From Natrinema zhouii (lineage in GTDB: Archaea; Halobacteriota; Halobacteria; Halobacteriales; Natrialbaceae), in contig NZ_CP084884.1 in NCBI RefSeq assembly GCF_013456555.2, positions 294,926 to 358,925 on the forward strand: DNA of 64,000 bases, given 5' to 3'. The notes under the pieces were generated by a model. The model ran no database searches, was not told where the DNA came from, and saw only the letters and a program-made list of their open reading frames with translations. The position numbers were made by a program, and so were the translations under genes. Each line of letters opens with the position of its first letter. The stretch's first letter is position 1. Positions 9,052-16,763 of this stretch are shown here, one piece after another.

Positions 9052-9513
9052 TTAGTCAGCACTCGCTGGACCGGAGTCGGCCGCGGCGCGCTTGCTGCGC
9101 CAGACCCCCTGCAGGTAGGCGCCGGCGAACATGCCGACGAGCGCCCACAGGATGGTGACGTTGCCGATCCCGAGGCTGGCGTAGGCCGCGCCGGGACAGA
9201 TCCCCGACAGTCCCCAGCCGACGCCGAAGATCCCGCCGCCGATCAGGACGTTCCGGTCGAACGGCTTCAGCCGGCGTTCGTACCGGTCGCCCGTCAGCGG
9301 CGCACCGTCTCGGATTCGGGGCATTACGGCGAATGCGATCCCGGAGACGATCGCGGCGCCAAACATGACGAACGGCAGGCCGAGGTCGTCGAACTGGAGG
9401 AAGTCCAGCACGACTTCCGGCCGGGCCATGTGGCTGTACGCCAGTCCGAAGCCGAAGATCAGGCCGCCGACAAGGATCAGCGGCATGAACAGCGGATGTC
9501 GATTTCTGCTCAT
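9052..9513 (-). CDS. YeeE/YedE family membrane protein (second half)
   Basis: 153 aa with four hydrophobic segments. The conserved signature FGVGWGLSGICPGAAYASLG carries the cysteine that in the thiosulfate transporter TsuA lines the ion path. The N-terminal half has FGFGLAYSHMARPEVVLDFL, the DUF6691 pattern. It starts 1 bp after the stop of its paralogous partner, so the two halves are translationally coupled and probably form one heteromeric carrier for thiosulfate or a related reduced sulfur species. Confidence 0.87.
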   Translation of the reverse strand: MSRNRHPLFMPLILVGGLIFGFGLAYSHMARPEVVLDFLQFDDLGLPFVMFGAAIVSGIAFAVMPRIRDGAPLTGDRYERRLKPFDRNVLIGGGIFGVGWGLSGICPGAAYASLGIGNVTILWALVGMFAGAYLQGVWRSKRAAADSGPASAD

Positions 9514-9514
9514 G

Positions 9515-10027
9515 TTACGGACTCACCCCCATCGCTTGGACGATCTGGGCGGTCACGATCGCGACCGTCAGGAACGTGATCACGCCGACGATCGACGTTT
9601 TCGAGGCCGAGCCGACGCCGCAGACGCCGTGGCCCGACGTGCAACCCTTCCCGACGCGCGTCCCGATCCCGACGAGGACGCCACCGAGCAGCAACCGCCA
9701 GGGCTGGACGTCGGTTGTCCACGTCCCGCCCTGCCAGAAGACGGCGTAGACCGCCGCTCCCAGAATGATTCCGAGCGTGAAGACGACGCGCCAGTCCCGG
9801 GAGCCGCGGTACTGCTTGAACCGTGACTGATCCGAAACGTACGACAGCGTCGACTCGAGGAACGTACTCGCGCCCGCGGCGATCCCCGTCCCGAGATAGA
9901 TGACGACCGCGCCGAGGCCGACGAGCAGTCCACCGATAGCGTACCGGGAGATGCCATTGGGAAACGGCTCGGCGGGCACTACCTGACCCGGGGCGGCAAG
10001 TTCGGCGAACAGTGCGATCTCGATCAC
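9515..10027 (-). CDS. YeeE/YedE family membrane protein (first half)
   Basis: 170 aa, starting at a GTG. Hydrophobic segments surround the family motif GIGTRVGKGCTSGHGVCG, which contains two cysteines; the motif mirrors the single-cysteine motif of the neighbouring half. An N-terminal helix bearing IGGLLVGLGAVVIYLGTGIA precedes it. This split-pair arrangement is common in haloarchaea. The gene follows the rhodanese-MBL gene after 5 bp, so import of a sulfur compound and its intracellular processing appear to be one operon. Confidence 0.87.
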   Translation of the reverse strand: MIEIALFAELAAPGQVVPAEPFPNGISRYAIGGLLVGLGAVVIYLGTGIAAGASTFLESTLSYVSDQSRFKQYRGSRDWRVVFTLGIILGAAVYAVFWQGGTWTTDVQPWRLLLGGVLVGIGTRVGKGCTSGHGVCGVGSASKTSIVGVITFLTVAIVTAQIVQAMGVSP

Positions 10028-10032
10028 GGTGA

Positions 10033-11226
10033 TCAGTCACCCGCCAGCGACTCTTGGCTGGCCGCGCAGTTGTTCGGGCCGAGCTCGAGTTCGAACGCTT
10101 CCTTGTCGTTGGCCTCCTGCTGTCCGAGGTTCGTGAGGATGATATCCTCGTAGTTGGCCGGACGGGGCGGCATATCCGAGAGGATCAGCTCGACGAACTC
10201 GTCTTCGTCCATCGTTAGAGCGTCCATCTCTTCTTCGAGTTGGCCGATCGGTGCCGTATAGGTGCCATCGTCGGCGGGATCGGCGGAGTCACTGAAGTGA
10301 GCCCCGCCGACGAGCGTGTCGTTAGGCAGGGTCAGCACGCGCTCCTGCAGCGACTCGTAGAGCTGGCGTGCGGCGTCTTCTGCGCCCTCGTCGCCCTCCT
10401 CTAAGTCAGGGCGGGCAACACTCTCGACGAACAGGCCGTCGCCAGTCGCAAGCAGCGAGTCGTCGATCAGGTACGAGGTCATCCCGGAGGTATGTCCGGG
10501 CGTGTAGACGGTTTCGATCGTGGCAGCACCGACTTCGAACTCGTCGCCGTCTGCTGCGAGAGTCATCTCGTCGGCGTAGGTGATACCGCGGTCGACCGCC
10601 GCCTTGGGGATGACGCCCTCGACGCCCTCATCGGCGAGGTCGCGGATCCCCGAGATGTGATCCGCGTGGATGTGCGTGTCGATTGCGTACTTCAGGTCGG
10701 CGTCCAGTTCGTTCGCATCTTGGAGATAGCGGTCGGTGAATGCACGCAGTGGGTCAATCAAGGCCGCCTCGTCACCGTCAACGATGAGGTAGCCGAGACA
10801 GCCGCTCGAGGGACGCTGGTACTGGTAGAGCGTCCCCGCGCCGTCGTAGCGCTCGACCTCGACGCGCTCGTAGATGCGCGCCCAGCCGTTCATCCCGTTC
10901 TCGAGGTGGTCGACGTCGTAGCCGCGCTCTCTCAACTGTGCAGCGACGTACTCGCTCGAGCCGCCCTTCGCACAGAGAACCGTAATTTCGCGGTCATCGG
11001 GAATCTGTGCAAGGACATCGTCGTCAATTTCGTCGTCCAGGAACTCGAAGTACGGGATGTTGATCGATTCGACGGTCTCCCCGTCGATCCTCCACTCGTT
11101 GTACTCCGATTCCATGCGGGTATCGAGGAGTGTGACGTCCTCGCCCGCGTCGATTTGCCCCTTCAATTCGTCTGGACTGACCGATTCGATCTCGACGTCC
11201 GGCATTGGAAGATCCATATCGTCCAT
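10033..11226 (-). CDS. Rhodanese-MBL fold protein (persulfide dioxygenase-like)
   Basis: 397 aa. An N-terminal rhodanese domain (about residues 10-110) contains the DxR and active-site-loop pattern VLCAKGGSSEYVA with Cys in the catalytic position. A metallo-beta-lactamase domain follows, with the zinc motif THIHADHISG, a second ligand segment TPGHTSGM and GDGLFVESVARPDL. This fusion is typical of enzymes that oxidise glutathione-like persulfides or move sulfane sulfur. In haloarchaea the thiol carrier would be gamma-glutamylcysteine or protein thiols. It is first in the operon with two YeeE/YedE genes, and diverges from tusA and dsrE across a 244-bp promoter region with a TTAAGTG box near its start. 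Confidence 0.9.
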   Translation of the reverse strand: MDDMDLPMPDVEIESVSPDELKGQIDAGEDVTLLDTRMESEYNEWRIDGETVESINIPYFEFLDDEIDDDVLAQIPDDREITVLCAKGGSSEYVAAQLRERGYDVDHLENGMNGWARIYERVEVERYDGAGTLYQYQRPSSGCLGYLIVDGDEAALIDPLRAFTDRYLQDANELDADLKYAIDTHIHADHISGIRDLADEGVEGVIPKAAVDRGITYADEMTLAADGDEFEVGAATIETVYTPGHTSGMTSYLIDDSLLATGDGLFVESVARPDLEEGDEGAEDAARQLYESLQERVLTLPNDTLVGGAHFSDSADPADDGTYTAPIGQLEEEMDALTMDEDEFVELILSDMPPRPANYEDIILTNLGQQEANDKEAFELELGPNNCAASQESLAGD

Positions 11227-11470
11227 GTTGTACAGTTCCCAGTATCGGCTACTGGCACTTAAGGGTTTGTGTAGTAATTCCTATTATCTACAATACAGAC
11301 TGGCCAAATACAGCCTCACGATTTCTATATACGCGTATGCAGGCGGTACTAACTAGTTATTTTATCCTCCTCAGGACCAGGGGTGTTCGTGTATTGTGCA
11401 ATAACCGGAGGCCTTATATGGGAGCGCCCAATATTGTATGATAGCTCCAATACGGGGCCAGAACGAAACT
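11227..11470. promoter_or_regulatory. Divergent promoter region of the sulfur cluster
   Basis: AT-rich spacer between the minus-strand rhodanese-MBL operon and the plus-strand tusA-dsrE pair. TATA-like sequences are visible: CTTATATGGG at about 11412-11421 on the plus strand and, on the minus strand, TTAAGTG about 35 bases ahead of the ATG at 11226. Shared control of the two arms is likely, but no operator palindrome stands out. Confidence 0.45.
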
Positions 11471-11716
11471 ATGAGTTCGGAATACCAGACCACGGAGACG
11501 CTAGACGTGAAAGGACAGTCGTGCCCGATGCCCATCGTGAAGACCAAGCAATCGATCGACGATCTCGAGGCCGGCGACGTCCTCGAGGTCGTCGCGACTG
11601 ACTCGGGCAGCATGAGCGACATTCAGGGGTGGGCCGACGGCACCGACGGCGTCGAACTCCTCGAGCAGGTCGAGGAGGACGATTTGTACACTCACTACGT
11701 GAAGAAAACGGAATAA
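11471..11716 (+). CDS. tusA: TusA-family sulfur carrier
   Basis: 81 aa. The family motif GQSCPMPIVKTK places the sulfur-carrying cysteine directly before the CPxP loop; the remaining two-layer alpha/beta fold continues through LEVVATDSGS to the C-terminus. TusA proteins accept sulfane sulfur on the cysteine and pass it to tRNA-thiolation, cofactor or oxidation pathways. The ATG at 11471 is chosen over one 33 bases upstream because homology starts a few residues later. The stop overlaps the next start (TAATG), so tusA and the DsrE-like gene are coupled. Confidence 0.92.
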   Translation: MSSEYQTTETLDVKGQSCPMPIVKTKQSIDDLEAGDVLEVVATDSGSMSDIQGWADGTDGVELLEQVEEDDLYTHYVKKTE

Positions 11717-12306
11717 TGAGCACGGATAACCCAACGACGGCAGTCGACGACGCCGATACGGACGTCGACGCCGCCGAGTTACAGGCGCTGCGCGAGCGCG
11801 TCGAGGAATTGGAAGAATCGATGGCAGCGGTGGACACTGGCGACGATCAGAAGAAGATGACCATCGTCGCAACACAGGGGAGCTTCGACATGGCGTATCC
11901 ACCGTTAATCCTCGCGAGCACTGCGGCCGCCTTCGGCTGGGAGGTTGTCGTCTTCCACACGTTTTGGGGGCTCGATATCCTCCACGAGGAGAAGTCGAAG
12001 GACCTCAAGTTGAGCGCCGTCGGCAACCCGAATATGCCGGTCCCGAACGCCGTCGCTGCTCTGCCAGGCATGGACAAGATGGCCACGAAGATGATGCAGA
12101 AGAAGATTGACGACAACGGGACTGCCACCATCGAGGAACTGATCGACCTCTCGCTCGAGAGCGGCGTCGATCTGCAGGCGTGTCAGATGACGATCGAACT
12201 GATGGACTATGATGAGGACGACTTCTACGATGGCGTCACCACCGGCGTCGGTGCGGCCACCGCGCTGCAACACATGGCTGAATCCGACATTCAGCTCCTC
12301 GTCTAA
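11716..12306 (+). CDS. DsrE/DsrF/DrsH-like family protein
   Basis: 196 aa. An acidic coiled N-terminal stretch (ELQALRERVEELEES) leads into a DsrE2-type domain: MTIVATQGSFDMAYPPLILA, then FHTFWGLDIL, and a C-terminal LESGVDLQACQMTIELM with the conserved cysteine. Such proteins bind sulfur on this cysteine and exchange it with TusA. The hydrophobic patch with an alanine-rich helix may contact the membrane. Its start overlaps the tusA stop by one base, and it is followed at once by a HalOD1 gene. Together with the divergent operon, these genes form a complete import-to-carrier sulfur route. Confidence 0.9.
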   Translation: MSTDNPTTAVDDADTDVDAAELQALRERVEELEESMAAVDTGDDQKKMTIVATQGSFDMAYPPLILASTAAAFGWEVVVFHTFWGLDILHEEKSKDLKLSAVGNPNMPVPNAVAALPGMDKMATKMMQKKIDDNGTATIEELIDLSLESGVDLQACQMTIELMDYDEDDFYDGVTTGVGAATALQHMAESDIQLLV

Positions 12307-12309
12307 TCC

Positions 12310-12555
12310 ATGACTGCCACCGAGTCAACGCGCTCAAAGCCGAGCCTACGCGTCCTTGAAGCGATTGCCGACGCGGAAGATGTCTCCCCGATTACCCTCA
12401 AGCCACCGCTCAACGACGTTGTGGATCCTGCTGCGCTGGACCGATTGTTTGAACCGACCGCTGCTGACGACTCGATCCGAAGCGGACACGTTTCGTTCCG
12501 GTACCGAGGGTATGACGTAACAATCTCTTCGGATGGGACCATCAAACTGTCGTAA
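12310..12555 (+). CDS. HalOD1 output-domain protein
   Basis: 81 aa, consisting only of the HalOD1 domain: an N-terminal helix VLEAIADAEDV, the PPLNDVVDPAALDRLF motif and the beta hairpin GHVSFRYRGYDVTISSDGTI. HalOD1 is a haloarchaea-specific module, usually an output of sensory systems, and its ligand is unknown. It begins 3 bp after the DsrE-like gene and is probably co-transcribed, which hints at a link to sulfur or redox sensing, though these small proteins are scattered widely. Confidence 0.88.
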   Translation: MTATESTRSKPSLRVLEAIADAEDVSPITLKPPLNDVVDPAALDRLFEPTAADDSIRSGHVSFRYRGYDVTISSDGTIKLS

Positions 12556-12735
12556 GAAGAGTTTGGGATTCGCTTCCACGACCCTCGGCTATTGTCATTT
12601 TCATGCACTACTACTCCCTTCGATTGAATCACGCGACGTAGAGGGTCTGGAACCGATTAGTTACTGAGCGACTCGTACTCCTACTTGCTGTCAGTTTCTC
12701 TTCTGGCTAAGGGGAAACAAAGCCGCGCATCAAAA

Positions 12736-13029
12736 TTATCCTCCGAGGTTGTGTCCACTATATATGAATCGGCCGAAAACCAACGTCAGACACACTCTAG
12801 ATGGCGTACACGAAACGGATGGATCGAAACCGGACCAGCCACCCGTATTGTGGTCGTCGAGCGCCCACACTTTCACCAAGTCATCGTATTCGAGATAAAG
12901 CAGTCGCTCAAGGGCGTGATCCTCGCAGTAGTACTCCTCATTCAGCGATCCGATCTCGCGGAAGTACATAAGCATCCATTTCGCGGCCAGTTTGGGGCAG
13001 TTGTCGTCTCGGTGTTCGCAGTGGAGCAT
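12736..13029 (-). CDS. Small cysteine-containing protein, uncertain
   Basis: 97 aa. The first 60 residues look genuine: an HCEHRDDNC cluster, a hydrophobic helix with KWMLMYFREIG and a CEDHALERLLYLEYDDLV helix, giving a possible Cys/His metal site. The tail from residue 60 is less convincing and ends GHNLGG. The region on either side is decayed, so the gene may be a truncated survivor. A related sequence to its 3' end occurs near 33.76 kb. No family is recognised. Confidence 0.45.
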   Translation of the reverse strand: MLHCEHRDDNCPKLAAKWMLMYFREIGSLNEEYYCEDHALERLLYLEYDDLVKVWALDDHNTGGWSGFDPSVSCTPSRVCLTLVFGRFIYSGHNLGG

Positions 13030-13587
13030 TCGTGAGTATTAGCGAGACGGTTCGCGCTTACTGGGTTCTACGTCGAATTCGTCTGACGCCCATTCAGCAA
13101 CTGCTTAGCGGATATTGTCCGTGGTCTCGATACTAATGACTGACCCTCGGAGTGCACTTTCCTAGGCTGAGAGCCAACGAGGAATTATCCGCTTGCCTGA
13201 GCGTTCATCGTCACTGCTGGTGTAATTAAGGAGGACCCAGTGGTCATCAGCAGTCGCGCGGAAGTGCGCACTTTTGATTGATTCCGGGTAGTCCGGCGCT
13301 TCGTGCCTCGGTGGGTCAATAAGGTCGTCGTGCGAGCTCCGAACACGGTGGCCGGAGGGACGCTGGCATTTCGATCAACCCCCGTACCACAATCTGGGCA
13401 TTCAACCTCGTGGGCCGCTTCGTCGCGGTCATCGTGTGCGCATCGATCCAGCCGATGAATCGGCACTCGAGCTACCGGGAACTCTTGGGCTTCACGACGG
13501 TCGGCGACTGGCAGGCGGCGATCCGGGAGTTGAACGGTGCGATGGAGAGCAGTCACCTATACCGTGTGAGGTCCAAGATGAGAACGA
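13030..13587. other. Degenerate region with possible zinc-finger remnant
   Basis: No intact gene is seen. On the minus strand near 13370-13430 a short frame reads HEVECPDCGTGVDRN, a zinc-ribbon-like fragment without the rest of a protein. On the plus strand a frame ending at 13595 shows a plausible helix (DWQAAIRELNGAMESSH) but no good start, and it overlaps the next gene. Both are best treated as remains of lost genes. Confidence 0.4.
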
Positions 13588-14019
13588 ATGAGTAACGATA
13601 CAATCGAACTCGAACTACTCGGCAACGCCATGGTGGTCCAAACCGACGGCGAGCCTCCGATGGTCGCCCCTCAGACCGTGACACTCCCGGCCCCGTCGAA
13701 GAGTGATCATGTAGCCGTACTTCGGGCCGACCCCGACGTGTCGTTCATCCACGTGTTCCCGCAAGACGACGACCCCAAGGAGATTGACAGTGGCCTCGTT
13801 ACCACGGCCACTGTCGACGGCAAGTCTCGCAGCGAGTGCTGGGTGTCCGCGTCGGCGCTCGAAAATGCCGACCGGCTTTCGATCGATACTCAAAGCGGCC
13901 AGGATCTCGAGGCCGTGTCGATCGACGTAGAATACCGTGGGTGGAAAGCACGACTCCAGAAACGTGTTCGCGAGTGGAAACAGAACCGGCGGGCGAATAA
14001 GGCGCTTGCTCGCCGGTAG
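13588..14019 (+). CDS. Hypothetical haloarchaeal protein
   Basis: 143 aa. The first 110 residues are beta-rich and acidic (TIELELLGNAMVVQTDGE, SFIHVFPQDDDP, and a SLxTATVDGKS-like edge), suggesting a small sandwich domain. The last 30 residues are a strongly basic helix (LQKRVREWKQNRRANKALARR), unusual in an acidic proteome and suited to nucleic acid or membrane-surface binding. I do not recognise a family. It converges on the small minus-strand gene after 13 bp. Confidence 0.65.
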   Translation: MSNDTIELELLGNAMVVQTDGEPPMVAPQTVTLPAPSKSDHVAVLRADPDVSFIHVFPQDDDPKEIDSGLVTTATVDGKSRSECWVSASALENADRLSIDTQSGQDLEAVSIDVEYRGWKARLQKRVREWKQNRRANKALARR

Positions 14020-14032
14020 TTCGTAGTCTCTC

Positions 14033-14206
14033 CTACACCGTATCCCGCTGCGAAAGCGCATCCTCAATCACAAGCCCGTGACTAGCGGCGATCTCGCCAG
14101 CCATTACCCACGCTCGAGCCGCCCGTTCGGGTTGGACGTTCATTCGATCTGCGTGGTATTCGACGAGCGCCTCGATTAGGAGCAAGTCTTCTTGTGAGGT
14201 TCGCAT
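14033..14206 (-). CDS. Small helical protein, unknown
   Basis: 57 aa from the ATG at 14206. A TTTAAG box lies 24 bases ahead of that ATG on the coding strand, the spacing expected for a leaderless haloarchaeal transcript, which decides the start; a GTG 117 bases upstream would add a basic, unlikely N-terminus. The product is mostly two amphipathic helices (EDLLLIEALVEYHADRM and AARAWVMAGEIAASHG). Function is unknown; the size and shape would suit a small DNA-binding or dimerising protein. Confidence 0.6.
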   Translation of the reverse strand: MRTSQEDLLLIEALVEYHADRMNVQPERAARAWVMAGEIAASHGLVIEDALSQRDTV

Positions 14207-14342
14207 GTGGAGGTTGGGCTCGGCTTTGGACTTAAATCCATTCGGTAGGATTAAAGCCTCCTCGAAAAACCGATTTCTTGCCCGCAAAGACCTGTACCGA
14301 ACGTAGGCAGTGAGGTCGGGCACGCAACGGGCAGAGGTATCT

Positions 14343-14444
14343 ATGTCAGGCCCCGCTGGAATCGCCGTGGCGATCGTCCTCGTCGGAATAGCACAGCTAA
14401 TCGTTAGCCTCGCTAGTCTCTGGTATCGGATACGAAAGCGCTAG
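14343..14444 (+). CDS. 33-residue single-TM protein
   Basis: A short ORF with an AGAGGT ribosome-binding sequence ending 4 bases before the ATG. It encodes one long hydrophobic helix (GIAVAIVLVGIAQLIVSLAS) followed by a basic tail ending YRIRKR, a correct inside-positive topology. It diverges from the 57-aa gene, 136 bp away. Small single-helix proteins of this kind are common and under-annotated in haloarchaea. No function is assigned. Confidence 0.55.
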   Translation: MSGPAGIAVAIVLVGIAQLIVSLASLWYRIRKR

Positions 14445-14726
14445 AAGCAGCACTAACGCCCGTATCGAACGTAGGCGCTCGAAACTGAAGCAAGGAGCGT
14501 ATTTATTCTTCCGGCTATCGCGCCTCGAGCCGTGGGATATGATCGGGCTCAGCGTGGCCGGCTATCCCGACTAGACGCACTGTCAGGGGTGTGGCGCGGT
14601 CGCTCCTAGCGAGACGTTCCTACACGTCGGCCTTGAGCGCCGAGGCGTGACGCGAACAGTCGGCGAGAAAATCTTTCACCCTGATAAAATATGCGAGTAG
14701 GTACTGGTGTACTAAAGCCGACGAAG

Positions 14727-14990
14727 TCAGTTTTCCGGCATGGTCACGCGAAGTTCACCGTCAACCTCATAGAAATAACCTCGTTCGAGCAACCGAGTAA
14801 GTGCATGGGTCGCGTCCTCGGGTTCGAGGGCCAGTTCATCGGTACTACAAAGGACCTCGAGCGCTTGCTCTCGAGAGATCAACTGGACGTTTTCATGCTC
14901 AGCCGAGTTGTAACTGTGAGTACAAAGGATATCGTACGCATCCACTATCCACTCTGGAAGCGGTGGCCGTGGATCAGAGAGATCGTTCAT
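14727..14990 (-). CDS. Hypothetical winged-helix-like small protein
   Basis: 87 aa. The layout is helix, then an ISREQALEVL helix-turn, then DATHALTRLLERGYFYEVDGELRV, which looks like a recognition helix plus a beta wing (YFYEVDGELRVT). This is compatible with a small winged helix-turn-helix protein typical of haloarchaeal accessory regions. The N-terminus (LSDPRPPLPEWIVDAYDIL) is proline-rich. No family is recognised with certainty. Flanking DNA is non-coding. Confidence 0.65.
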   Translation of the reverse strand: MNDLSDPRPPLPEWIVDAYDILCTHSYNSAEHENVQLISREQALEVLCSTDELALEPEDATHALTRLLERGYFYEVDGELRVTMPEN

Positions 14991-15212
14991 CGCGACTTCG
15001 TGCTTCCAATCTTTGCTATCGTCCTGCTTAAGAATATCCCTCAGTAGGGGACAGGATCGATTCCGTGAGATACTGAACGATCACGGGATGCTACTTCGAA
15101 CAAACGGGAACTGAGATCCCCATATAGATGATCTCTCCACCACCGAGTACCTGAAAGCTGTTTTTTCGCGCCTGACGGGTGAGGCGCAACAATGTGTGTC
15201 TCAAGAGTTCCT

Positions 15213-15760
15213 ATGAGTACAGATCAACCGATCCATCGCGAGCAGCATCACGACTATAGAGAGAGACCAGTGACCGAGAGCAGAGGTATTCCGGCTACAT
15301 CGCTCGACTGAACGGACATGAACTGATCGCGATTGATGAGTGGCTACCAGGTAAGGAACCAACACCATACGAAATTAATCTTACTGACGGCTTCGAATAC
15401 CGGACACGATACTTGCGCTGTCGAAACTGTGGCCAGGAGCGAAATCGCCGTGATGTGTTCAACGATCAGTGCGAGACACCGCCGGCTCCACTCGAAGCCG
15501 GTGGCTTCTCAATCGACGAGCCGCGAAGCCGTCGCACGCTGAGCGAGAATATGGACGCCCGCTTCGCCTCGGTGGGTTCCCTCTACGAGGTTATTAGTGA
15601 GAGCGGAAACACCTACAACGTCGACATCGAGGGAGAGATGTGTAGCTGTCCGGATTTCGAGCAACGTCAGCCAGACGACGGCTGTAAGCATCTTCGGCGT
15701 GTCAGCCTCGAGATCCGCACGGGACTGGTTCCTACCTCGGACGGCACATTCGATCACTAA
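15213..15760 (+). pseudogene. SWIM zinc-finger gene, frameshifted near its 5' end
   Basis: A start ATG at 15213 opens a hydrophilic N-terminus (STDQPIHREQHHDYRERP) that stops at 15309. From about 15261 the frame two bases on is open through to 15760 and encodes SGYIARLNGHELIAIDEW, then a CRNCG zinc pair, then a SWIM domain: CSCPDFEQRQPDDGCKHLRR has the CxC...CxH ligands intact. The downstream frame has no ATG or GTG before 15551. The two frames overlap at 15261-15308, so one indel there would restore a protein of about 182 aa. The SWIM part could still be expressed from the TTG at 15413 or the ATG at 15551. SWIM domains bind DNA or protein partners. Confidence 0.6.
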
Positions 15761-15919
15761 TTGTGAGTGATTGAGTCGTCTCTTGAGACAGTTTATCGCC
15801 CCCAGGAGGGGTGCGGGGCTCGAACGGAGTCCACCACAGCAATCCATGAATAGAACTGATGGAGTAACAGCATCACTGGCCAGTGAGACGACTCATTTTC
15901 TGAATCGAGGTATCGCCAG

Positions 15920-16075
15920 ATGACCGACTGTAGCGAGTGTCAACTGCCAACCTGTACGAGACTTGCCCGCGATCAACTAGGATACGCTGGCCGATTCTGT
16001 TCGGCCAGCTGTGAGGTCCGATACGATCACCTACAGGCGGACGCTCGAGACGCGGCTCAGGAGGCTGCACTCTGA
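15920..16075 (+). CDS. 51-residue zinc-finger protein
   Basis: The ORF encodes TDCSECQLPTC near the N-terminus, then GYAGRFCSASCEVRYDHL and an alanine/aspartate-rich helical tail. Two cysteine pairs (CxxC and CxxxC, with the FCSxxCExRYDH signature) form a probable treble-clef-type zinc site known from short haloarchaeal zinc-finger proteins. Tiny zinc-finger proteins of this class regulate diverse processes in Haloferax; the target here is unknown. It is too short for standard gene calling and is easily missed. Confidence 0.7.
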   Translation: MTDCSECQLPTCTRLARDQLGYAGRFCSASCEVRYDHLQADARDAAQEAAL

Positions 16076-16296
16076 TGCTCGAGCAGATCGACCACCGAGG
16101 CAAGCGTTTCACGATCGATGACGACGACGTCGTCGATGACGTGGGAATCGACCGCTGTCGTCGGGTAGACGCTCTCGAACGGCAGGCCCAGCAAGAGCTC
16201 CGCGAACTCGAGCGTGCGAAAGTGGTCGCTGGGCCAACCGGTGCGAATCCCGACGTCGAAGTAATTGATCTTTGACGCTAAACGGGCCCGATCCAC
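16057..16296 (-). CDS. Hypothetical protein, possibly truncated
   Basis: 79 aa from a GTG. The composition is protein-like: INYFDVGIRTGWPSDHF is aromatic-rich, followed by helix AELLLGLPFESVYP and a strand-helix pair ending VVIDRETLASVVDLLEHQ. It overlaps the end of the 51-aa zinc-finger gene by 19 bases, tail to tail. Sequence upstream in a different frame (to about 16405) also looks partly coding, so this may be the 3' part of a frameshifted gene. No family is recognised. Confidence 0.4.
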   Translation of the reverse strand: MDRARLASKINYFDVGIRTGWPSDHFRTLEFAELLLGLPFESVYPTTAVDSHVIDDVVVIDRETLASVVDLLEHQSAAS

Positions 16297-16543
16297 AGGA
16301 TGTCCTGAGTTCGATCGAGCTCTCGATGTCGACGATCCGGTTCCCGACTCGGCGTACGGTGATCAAGGGTATCACCCAGAACGTGGCGCCGTGGATGGTG
16401 GGCAAATTCCTGTCGACGAACTACACGAGATACTCCTCGAGCTCGAACAGACGCTGAGAAAGATAGAACATCGGTCGCGGAGATGTCAACAGCTCCACGA
16501 GCTACAAACAGTTCTCAAGAGTCTCCGTTGGGAGGAGGTGTAA
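16265..16543 (+). CDS. Hypothetical, weakly supported
   Basis: 92 aa from a TTG. Only the C-terminal 45 residues look real: an amphipathic coiled helix IPVDELHEILLELEQTLRKI and a Cys/His-containing continuation ending LKSLRWEEV. The N-terminal part overlaps the opposite-strand frame and has no clear start signal. It could be the tail of a lost gene. It is included because no other candidate explains 16400-16543. Confidence 0.3.
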   Translation: MIFDAKRARSTGCPEFDRALDVDDPVPDSAYGDQGYHPERGAVDGGQIPVDELHEILLELEQTLRKIEHRSRRCQQLHELQTVLKSLRWEEV

Positions 16544-16588
16544 AGGAAAATTCAGCTACTATTCAGATAGACCAGCGGTCAAGAGAAG

Positions 16589-16612
16589 ATTAAAATTAAC
16601 TTTAACATTAAG
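16589..16612. repeat. AT-rich TTAA-block repeat, copy a
   Basis: A run of TTAA units (GATTAAAATTAAC then TTTAACATTAAG) about 150 bp upstream of the AAA ATPase gene. It belongs to the dispersed family described in the findings; this copy is divergent. Confidence 0.4.
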
Positions 16613-16763
16613 CCAATGGGATGAGCGCCAAAAACCGGATTTTAGAAAGGGTGATAACGCTGGCCTAATTAGATACGTTAGACTGTTTAATAATCGCTGG
16701 AAGGCCCGCTAGACAAACGAATTAGCAAAAGTAGTATCATCACAAAGTCGAAAATAGAGAATA

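Noticed and set aside
13185..13556. 123-residue minus-strand frame
   Set aside because: Only a short CPDCG fragment looks like protein; the rest is basic and has no start signal.
14445..14726. Possible structured RNA with a GGGATA/TATCCC stem near 14.54-14.57 kb
   Set aside because: Only a short stem in GC-rich sequence, no tRNA T-loop or known RNA signature.
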